Shown here piece by piece: positions 56,496 through 64,000 of a stretch of 64,000 bases of DNA (within the stretch, counting starts at the first letter, position 1; every line of letters begins with the position of its first letter). The position numbers and the translations under genes were made by a program. The stretch spans positions 434,001 to 498,000 of the forward strand of contig JALLLS010000013.1 of the NCBI GenBank assembly GCA_025094145.1, read 5' to 3'. The notes under the pieces are model-generated. The model ran no database searches and was not told the DNA's origin. It was given only the letters and a program-made list of their open reading frames with translations. This DNA comes from Spinellus fusiger (Eukaryota; Mucoromycota; Mucoromycetes; Mucorales; Phycomycetaceae).

Positions 56496-57322
56496 TTATA
56501 TTCTCTGTAGAAGTAAAGAGCAATACTCACAGTACAAATGGCCTTCTACTTTGCGCCAGCGTTTAGCATCACTGGTATGACATTGAGCACATGTGCCATG
56601 TTCTGTGCCTTCACCACGAGCTACTTTTACAGAGCCATCAGGTTGGATCATAACACGTCTTTTCTTTCCATTGACTCTTTCACTAATACAATGTGATAGT
56701 GAGTGATAGTGAGTGATAGTGAGTGATAGTGAGTGATAGTGAGTGATAGTGAATGGTAGTGAATAACAAATATCATGCAATAACAAATATCAAAGACCAG
56801 TCTACTCAATAGCGTCTAGTCAAATACTCCTACTTACTATAATCCACAAGCATTGCATAATAAATTACTGCCTGTCAATCCTCGACGCCACGAGGGTGTC
56901 TTTCGTGCACCACAATTAGTACATTTACGCTTTGATTCTTTGTTTCGGGTAGACGGTCTTTTCTTCACCCGACCCTTGTCCACACCTCCTGCAGTGTCTT
57001 TGGTGAGTTTGGGTGGGTCTTGAGGACGGTGGATGATTTGATGATGATCAGAAGGGTTCTTTTCATAACACACAGTAGGAGGCCAACATCGAAAGCTCTG
57101 TGTGGATCCTGGGGTGTCTGGACTGTAATATTCACAGGAACTGTAGCCAGGTGGCACATAGCTGTAGGGTTCATTCATAAGAATAGGTGTACCATGACAA
57201 GAGGGGTCTGAAGCAGGTATATTTGACAGATTGGATGGGCTCATAGTGCTCTTGTCACACATGGACAATGCGTTGATCGAAGGGTAATAACCTGTGTCTG
57301 TGCGATTAGGATTCTTATGCAT
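56496..57322 (-). CDS. GATA-type zinc finger protein with a second, atypical finger
   Basis: Two exons, 57322-56838 and 56682-56496, give 223 aa. A Ser/Pro/Tyr-rich N-terminal half leads to a basic linker (DKGRVKKRPSTRNKESKRK). A GATA finger follows, CTNCGARKTPSWRRG to LLCNACGLY, with CxxC-x18-CxxC spacing. The intron falls within the finger's last residues. A basic tail ERVNGKKRRVM follows. A second Cys4 module, CAQCHTSDAKRWRK to YCEYC, has only 16 residues between cysteine pairs and lies near the C-terminus. Likely a nuclear DNA-binding regulator; target pathway unknown. The intron carries a (GTGATAGTGA)n repeat (about 56692-56752). Confidence 0.85.
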
Positions 57323-58278
57323 TGAAGAATAGGTAGGGAAAGAGAAAGAGAAAGAAGATGTTCTTGTATTTCCCTTTCTTCTGCTTCTACAGTTTACAAC
57401 TTACTTTGCATGTTTTGGAAAATGATAAGGGAAAACAAAGAAAAAGAAAGAAAGAAATACACAGACTCTATTTATACTTTCTTTTTCTCTGTTCTTGTGT
57501 GTGTGTGTGTGTGTGTGTGTAGATGTGTAGATGTGTAGTTGTGTGTGTGTGTGTGTGTGTGTGTATTTATATTATATTATATTTACATTTACATTTACAT
57601 TTACATTTACATTTACATTTATATAATATAATATAATATAATATAAATATAAATATAAATATAAAGAGAAGTAGAGAGAAGTGGTGGTGGAGATGAGTGT
57701 CAATATGTACAAGTCTGGTTGTATGTTTTTTGGTTGATTCTTTTCCCACCTTTGTCAATGGTATAGAGTGTCGTAATATGCTATTTCTATCTATCTATCG
57801 ATCTATCTATATATATTCCCAAAGATTAGACTCATTTATCATCTAAAGGAGAAACCAAAGACGTATGGGGATTAAGACATGTATGGATTGTAGGCCCGCA
57901 GTCTAGCCACCTCCTTTATTTCTTAGAGCAGAGACCCTCCGAGTCTTGTTTTCTATGCTTTTCTTACTGCTGTTCAGATGACACTTGTTAACCCACCCAC
58001 CCAACACACCTAGGCTTGTCTCTAGAAAGTAGTCTCCAAAGGCCTATTTAAGAGCACACCCAAGAACACACCCAAGAACACACCCAAGAACACACCCATC
58101 CATATAGATCTAAAAAAGTATTTCTAAAATTGCCTTTGGGAAATGTCTCCGGAAGTCTCTCCACACTTGTTCCTGACAAGTTCGAGGCCTGTTTCAATTT
58201 AATTAAGCCATTGTTCCACGTGACTTACTTGTTCTCTTGCTTGTCAGTGTGGGTGAGGGACAGACGCGCAGGTCTAGG
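57323..58278. other. Intergenic with clustered microsatellites
   Basis: Upstream region of the GATA gene. It contains (GT)n at 57497-57562, (TTACAT)n at 57580-57620, (ATAAT/ATAAAT)n to 57663, CTAT repeats near 57788-57815 and (AACACACCCAAG)n near 58050-58098. No gene or RNA was recognised. Confidence 0.65.
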
Positions 58279-58754
58279 CTAAAGTGTCATCTTTTTCACT
58301 GGTCCTCGGTGTACTTCCTGCACCAACAGACTAGGACGCAGAGAGAAGATGTATTTCTCTCGTAATAAACACACTGTTTCGTATGCAACAGTAGGTGACT
58401 TTGGATCTTCCATGTTCATCTCTCCACCTGTCTGTTTCTTCATAACAGCCAGGGGTTTGGTAAGACGCACACGTTTGCCTTCGAGACGGTGGTGTCCTAC
58501 TTTAATGACAGCAGTGTCCTTGTTGTTGTTGTTATAGATAGAGATGTATTAGCACATGGAGAGAGGGGTTAGCCTCGCTGGGACCCTCTGTGGACATGAA
58601 GAGAGTGTCTTACGTCTTTAACAGTGATATCTCCAATAGACACATTCTTCAGCTCATCTCCTTCTTCAGAAGTAAAACTTCCTTGAAAGTCCAAATAGAC
58701 CAGTTCTTGTCTTGATTTAGAGTCTGTTAGGGAACAGATCACAGCATGCACCAT
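58279..58754 (-). CDS. CTF8: Ctf8, subunit of the Ctf18 alternative clamp loader
   Basis: Small subunit that joins Ctf18 and Dcc1 to the RFC2-5 core, loading PCNA for cohesion and the replication checkpoint. Two exons, 58754-58614 and 58518-58279, give 126 aa. Exon 1 encodes QELVYLDFQGSF. Exon 2 carries the family core TAVIKVGHHRLEGKRVRLTK and KPLAVMKKQ, with the following beta strand ETVCLLREKYIFSLRP. Length agrees with the family (about 120-135 aa). Confidence 0.87.
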
Positions 58755-60140
58755 GGATGACGAGAGGAAAGGGTTGCTTTTTTATTATTATTGTATCTCC
58801 GTCCCGAGAAAGAAAGACAATGCAAGTCACGTGCCTGCTATGATAAGGCCATAGAAGGGGTCTCCATGGATAGGTCTATTGATACTACTGGTTACTTTTT
58901 CATTGTAATAATAAGCAGAAAAAGACGACTGCGATGGAGTCGTTGGGGCTGTCGTTGGATGTTGACGTGTTGAGTACTGACTATCACAGGATCCATTCAG
59001 AGACATCCATTGTGCCTTTTGGAAGCAGATGACATTGGAAGAAGTGTTCTAGCTTTCTTCTATCTATAAAGAGAATGGGTAGACATACCACACTTGACAT
59101 GCCACAGCACTCTAGTCAGTGTGTTGATAGAAGGAAGAATAGAAGTGGGGTCTATCCAATGCATCTCCATCTTGTGGTTCTATTGCTGAAAAGAGAAGTC
59201 CATGGAGGGGAGTTGTGTTCTTCCTATGAAATCAATGGCACATGGTATGGTATGGTATGGTATGCATGGAGGGAATCCATCGACTGACCATTAAGAAATG
59301 GACCTGTTTTCTATTTTCTCATCTCTGTAGGCTATTCTGTAGGCCAGAATGAGAATGGACTTTTTTCTTTCTTTCTAGTAGAATGAACAGGAAATCCTCT
59401 TTCTCTTCCTGGAGGGTGATTTGATTGGATGTCTTGATAATTTATCTATTTTTCTTCCTTCTCCCTGCTGATGTTACTTTTGGTCTGTCCATGAACTTTA
59501 TCACTGAACACACTTGTTTTGGGTGTCTTGGTGTTTCTTCTAGACTTCTTTTGTCCAGTATCCTATTAGAAGAACACCCTCCACACCACCCCAGTAAGAA
59601 TAGCATTTCCACAGGGTTGGATTCAATACAAAAAGACAGAACACCCTTTTCTTCTTCCTACACTGCACTACACGACAAGAGACACTAACGACCAGCTTAT
59701 GTTTCTTCTACAGTCCCAAAAAGATAAAGATAAAGAGGATGGGGTGGTGGTAGGCCTATAAAGAGTGTGCTGTTCTCTTTACTAATGAAAACGCCCCTTC
59801 TACCACACACCCATGTAGGATCCCTTGTAACTACATGGCCTGTTCCCCATTCCAACATATAAAATCATCAGTGCAAAGAAAAAGAGAAAAGAAGCATGGA
59901 CGCTAAAGAAAAGAAATACTCCATGAAAGTCACACTCCGCCACTTTATTGGCCCGTTGATTTCGATTTCTTTATTTTTGTCTCTATTCTTCCTCAGTGCG
60001 CCTCTATTTTTTTGAAGGAAAAAGAGAAAAAGAGAAAAAGAGAAAAAGAGAAAATTCTTGCTTCTTCTCTTTTTCTATCCATAGAGACACGTCACACACC
60101 TACACACACACCTACACACACTTATACACACCCACACGCT
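58755..60140. other. Intergenic region between divergent CTF8 and CDT2
   Basis: About 1.4 kb without a supported gene. An ATG frame at 59896-60017 (+) would encode about 40 aa ending in a hydrophobic stretch (ISISLFLSLFFLSAPLFF) and may be chance. Direct repeats GGTATG (about 59240-59260) and GAAAAA repeats at 60020-60052 are present. Confidence 0.55.
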
Positions 60141-62041
60141 ATGGTGAGTATGCACCGTGCGCTGTTCAAAAGGGCCTTGCACGACCCTAGGACGCTTCTT
60201 ACAGACGAACACAGTAGGTGGCTACCTACTGGCCAGTGTATTGACTCTGGCTTCAGTCTCTAGTCGCTGTCTTTTGCCCTGGCTACGGACCAACGACCAG
60301 CAAACCTATAATTTCCATTATCCCGATGGACGAAAGTGTATTCCTTATGCCTGTGACTTTGCCTACTGTAAATAAACCCTTTTTCTTTTTTCTTCTTTTT
60401 TCTTTTATTTCTTTCATGTAGTTGTAGTTGTAGTTGTGCTTGTTACTCATCTTTATCTATCTCTCATGTGTTCATGTGTTCATGTGTTCATGTGTTCACT
60501 TGTTCACTTGTTCTAGCAACACACGGCGGACAGTTATTGGCTGTCACAGATGAATACGGAAGAGTGACTCTGATCCGAACTGACAAGAGCAGTGCAGCAG
60601 AAGACAGTAAGTGTAGTCACAGATGTCCGTGTGGACTGACCTGACAGTGGATTATCACAAGACCTTCCAAGCCCACGATGGTGCTGTCTATGATATTAAG
60701 TGGTGTCCTAATGACCAGTACATTGTAAGTAAGCCACAGCACAAGGGAGGGGCTGTGTGGACTGGATTCACAGGGAGGAAAATGAACAACGGACTTAGGC
60801 AACGGCTGCAGCTGATAAGTTGATGCTGCTATGGGACGTGGAGACACAAACACGACTGGCTTGTTTCCAAGACCATGAAATGACACTGAAATCAGTCAAT
60901 TGGCATCCAGTGAATCCACGCAAGTAGCCTATCTATCAAAGGGACACCCTATGTATACGTGTGTGTGTGTGTGGGGTATTAACAGCACACCTCTGCAGAT
61001 CTACTGGTCACCGCCTCCAAAGACGGCAGCATCAATGTTTGGGACACTCGGTTCAGAATAAAAGACACACTCTCTGCAGAAGATGGACTGTCTTTGCCCA
61101 TCTATGCGCCCATTCGACACATCACAGACGCCCACTGCGAACCCTCCCGCAAAACACGCAAAACACCTCCCAAAGCACATTTGGTAATGCACACTCCTTA
61201 CAGTAGTATGTTGTGGGACTCATAAGCATAGTTAGCCAGATCGGCCTGTGACGTGTGCTCTGTTCATCAACCACGGAGAAGATAAGATTGTGTCTTCAGG
61301 AAGCCATGACGGGTAACATTTCTTCTTTCCTATGCTCCTTCCTTCCTATGCTCCACTGATCTCCACTGATCTCCACTGATCTCCACTGATCTCCACTAAT
61401 CTCCACTCTGGATAGGACCATCAAAATGTGGGATTGTCGACTGATGAGCCGTGCCAATCATGTCGTCTCCTGTACTTCAGGAGTAGCACGCGGCATCAGC
61501 GACATGAAGATTGATGCCTCTGGATCTCGTCTGTTCAGTCTCTGCATGGACCAGAGTGTCTATATGCACTACATCATCAACTTACCGGGATCTGCTCGTC
61601 GCTACACCGACCCCCACTTCTCAGCCACCTCCTTCTATCTCCGGCTTTCTCTTTCGCATGATGATCAGTTTCTTCTTGCTGGTTCAAGTTCATCCTCTGT
61701 GTGTGCATGGGAAGTGGAGAGACCTGAGCGAGGAGCCTATCGATTTGCAGACCATGGGTATGAAGTCACTTCAGTAGCGTGGTCTAAAACCACCACACGA
61801 CAGGTACAGGAGGAAGCATAACAGAGATCCATGGGTGATGTGTCCCTGACTCTTTATTGTATGTGTATGTGTATGTGTATGTGTGGGTGTGTGTTTGTGT
61901 ATGTATGTATGTATGTATGTGTGTGTGTGTGTTTGTGTATGTATGTATGTATGTATGTATGTATGTATGTATGTATGTATGTATGTATGTATGTATGTAT
62001 GTATGTATGTATGTATGTATGTATGTGTGTATATGTATATG

Positions 62042-62073
<32 letters not shown>

Positions 62074-62077
62074 TGTG

Positions 62078-62108
<31 letters not shown>

Positions 62109-62268
62109 ATGTATATGTATGTATGTATATGTATGTATGTATATGTATGTATGTATGTGTGTATTTCATTAGTTTGCTAGCTGTTCAGATGATGCAAGTA
62201 TCAAGGTGTGGAATGTCACCTTTCCAGGGAATGGCCAGACCTCCCTCCACGCCCCACACGTCACTTGA
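60141..62268 (+). CDS. CDT2: Cdt2/DTL WD40 substrate receptor of CRL4
   Basis: CRL4-Cdt2 directs PCNA-dependent destruction of Cdt1 and other S-phase substrates. Nine exons join in phase: 60141-60213, 60257-60367, 60517-60606, 60648-60724, 60799-60919, 60999-61183, 61236-61312, 61416-61803 and 62173-62268, giving 405 aa. Blocks: GGQLLAVTDEYGRVTLIRT, FQAHDGAVYDIKWCPNDQYI, ATAAADKLMLLWDVETQTRL, LVTASKDGSINVWDTRF, VSSGSHDGTIKMWDCRL, SLSHDDQFLLAGSSSSSVCA, VTSVAWSK and FASCSDDASIKVWNV. WDxR motifs (WDTR, WDCR) for DDB1 docking are present. The intron after exon 5 uses a GC donor. The last intron is mostly a GTAT microsatellite. It ends soon after the last repeat, so it lacks the long C-terminal tail of animal Cdt2. 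Confidence 0.88.
61855..62165. repeat. (GTAT)n/(GT)n microsatellite in the last CDT2 intron
   Basis: About 310 bp of GTAT, GTGT and GTATAT units fills nearly all of intron 61804-62172. Long open frames on both strands here are translations of the repeat. Confidence 0.95.
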
Positions 62269-62305
62269 GAGGGTCTCTTCACCACCTTCCTTGCCTAATC
62301 TTTAT

Positions 62306-62558
62306 TATCACTATCACTATTAGTGTTATTATTATTATTAGTGTTATCACTATCACTATTAGTGTCATTATTATTATTAGTGTTATTACTATCACTATTA
62401 GTGTCATTATTATTATTAGTGTTATTACTATCACTATTAGTGTTATTATTATTATTAGTGTTATTACTATCACTATTAGTGTCTTTATTATCACTATTAT
62501 TATCACTATTATTATCACTATTATTATCACTATTATTATCACTATTATTATTATTATA
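62306..62558. repeat. TTA/TCACTA compound minisatellite
   Basis: Higher-order repeat of TTATTATTATTAGTG and TTATCACTATCACTATTAGTG blocks, ending in (TTATTATCACTA)n, just 3' of CDT2. Confidence 0.9.
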
Positions 62559-62829
62559 GAACCTCATCTCTTCTCTTTCCTCTTCTTCCTGTTTCTTCTT
62601 CCTGTTTCTTCTTCTTTTCTTTTTCCTTTCATTCTGCTCAAACTTCACTTTAATGTAACTCACTGAAGATACTTTGCAATTAAGAAAAAAAGAAAAAGAA
62701 AAAGAAAGAAAAGGAATAATGTAAATACAATAAAAAGACGACTTTTACAATAGAGCAGAAACAAAACAAAAAGACAAAAAAAAACAAAAAAAACAAAAAG
62801 AACAAAAAACAAACATGAGAAAGCGTCCT
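62559..62829. other. Short intergenic, low complexity
   Basis: CT-rich then A-rich tracts between CDT2 (+) and the PSP1-domain gene (-). Probably the 3' flanks of both. Confidence 0.5.
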
Positions 62830-63299
62830 TTATAGAGTAGCGCCTGTATCTGTATCTGTAGTAGTATCTGTAGCTGTAGTAGTATCTGTAGCAGGAGTAG
62901 GAAGATCAGTATCAGTCACATGATCAGGAGGAGCAGTGGATAAAGGAGCAGTCACTGCACACATCCAAATACGTGTCTTGTAAATCTTGAACAGTTCACG
63001 CACTAATTCTCGGAAATCAATGCGTCGGTCAGCGATAAAATAATAAGTCAATTTACGACGATCCCATTGATACTCCGCGTCGACCACTTCCATGGGGAGC
63101 TTTCGCATTTTTGTCTTTTGCTGACACACACCCAGAGCACATTGTTCGTCCTGTCCTTTGACCAATAGCAAACTAACTTCTTCTGTGGCTGCCAAACGAT
63201 AGATACGCTTGACATGTAATTCTCTTGCTTTTTCAGCGGCTTCATTGGATTCCTGTTGTTGCTGTTGCTGTTGCTGTTGTTGTTGCTGCTGTTGTTGCT

Positions 63300-63331
<32 letters not shown>

Positions 63332-64000
63332 TGTCGTTGCAGATGCATTTCCTTCACTTTCTCAAGTGTCAGATTGTTCATGGATACTTTACCAAGATCC
63401 TTGCCACGGTCTGCCTCCACAATTACAAGATCACCTACATGAGGACACAATGAAGGAGTGGTATCAGGCACAAAGAAGAAATCTGTCCGTCCTGCCTTGA
63501 ATTCTACAAGGTACAAGGGTGCTTCTGTAGGCAGTTTACTCATTGCAACACCCTTTCCCATGTCCTGATAGAGTCGATTCTCCTGCTCAAAACTATCCTC
63601 AGTGGAGTGAGAAGAATATTTCTGCTGTCGGTTGTTGGTATGTGGAGAGGGTTGGTGAGGGTGTTGTGGATGGTGGTGGTGTGGGTGGTGGTGGTTGTTG
63701 TTGTTTTGCTGTATTTGTTGCTGTACCTGTTGTTGTTGATGTTGATGATGTTGATGATGATGTACTTGCTGTAACTGTTGTTGTTGTTGTGCTTGCTGCT
63801 GCTGCTGCTGTACTTGCTGCTGCTGCTGTGGTAAATAGTGCTGTGGTAAATAGTGAGTGGGCTGGGGATAGCCATGGGGTATGGACGACGATGACGACGA
63901 TGACAATGGTTGAGGAGGCTGGAACACATCAGACCGCAGCTGTGACATGTACCCTGTCAAAGGAGAGTCATGACGCAGATGCTCCAATGGATCTGTCCTG
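62830..64000 (-). CDS. PSP1 C-terminal-domain protein, Gln/His-rich (5' end outside window)
   Basis: The frame is open to the window edge, so the N-terminus is missing. The visible part has Gln-rich and His/Asn-rich tracts, then the PSP1 C-terminal domain: PLYLVEFKAGRTDFFFVPD, LCPHVGDLVIVEADRGKDLG, MRKLPMEVVDAEYQWDRRKL and TYYFIADRRIDFRELVREL with KIYKTRIWMC. A pure Gln tract of about thirty residues (about 63254-63345) interrupts the domain as an insert. The tail has Thr/Asp repeats (TDTTTDTDTG). Yeast Psp1 is linked to suppression of DNA polymerase alpha mutants, and the domain is also in bacterial proteins. The molecular role is not settled. Confidence 0.85.

Noticed and set aside
59896..60017. 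About 40-codon hydrophobic small frame upstream of CDT2
   Set aside because: Possible but unsupported: low-complexity T-rich end in a promoter region.
61771..62323. Several overlapping long frames on both strands (Tyr/Val/Cys or His/Ile repeats)
   Set aside because: They are translations of the GTAT microsatellite inside a CDT2 intron.
62208..62666. Long Ile/Val/Ser/Asn-rich frames on both strands
   Set aside because: They are translations of the TTA/TCACTA minisatellite; no conserved sequence.

Overview
The window is nuclear DNA of a fungus, most likely a Mucoromycota (Mucorales-type) species. The genes are closely spaced and mostly broken by short GT-AG introns of about 35-90 nt. Intergenic DNA is AT-rich and full of microsatellites. 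The nuclear code is standard, and the gene set is fungal: ATG18, NOP9, PEX2, GET5, SEC66, GMP synthase, a GDS1/APSES regulator, a GATA factor and an areA-GATA-like (DUF1752) protein. A decayed Fanzor (eukaryotic TnpB) gene and Tc1/mariner copies fit an early-diverging fungus. Species assignment is inference only.

Layout. 1-13.3 kb holds ATG18 (+), NOP9 (-), a Fanzor relic, VMS1/ANKZF1 (+), an ALG12 gene that reads through a splice into a complete glutaredoxin domain (-), and PEX2 (+). 13.3-16.3 kb is gene-poor and carries one copy of a dispersed repeat. 16.3-27.1 kb holds a mitochondrial 3-hydroxyisobutyryl-CoA hydrolase (-), two lineage-specific genes (-), a carnosine N-methyltransferase homologue (+), a ZIP7-like zinc transporter (+) and RPS24 (+). 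27.4-42.4 kb is the accessory region. It contains a shortened Tc1/mariner copy, a proposed new element with about 73-bp imperfect inverted ends around a gene for a protein of four tandem helix-turn-helix units, CTNNBL1 (-), a HAD 'Swiss army knife' protein (-), a tRNA-like half, a longer Tc1/mariner pseudogene and the second copy of the dispersed repeat. 42.4-64 kb is dense again: DUF1752 protein (-), GMP synthase (-), a proline/threonine-rich conserved unknown (+), GET5 (-), SEC66 (+), a large GDS1-winged-helix/APSES regulator (-), a GATA factor (-), CTF8 (-), CDT2 (+) and a PSP1-domain protein truncated by the window edge (-).

There are no operons. The ordinary genes serve housekeeping roles: autophagy, ribosome biogenesis, ribosome quality control, ER glycosylation, peroxisome import, valine catabolism, zinc release, splicing, GMP synthesis, tail-anchored and secretory protein targeting, cohesion and replication licensing. 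The best candidates for something new are the ALG12-glutaredoxin fusion and the inverted-repeat-bounded tandem-HTH element. The Fanzor relic and the three-domain GDS1/APSES regulator come next. Exon borders were worked out by eye from splice signals, reading-frame phase and family conservation.
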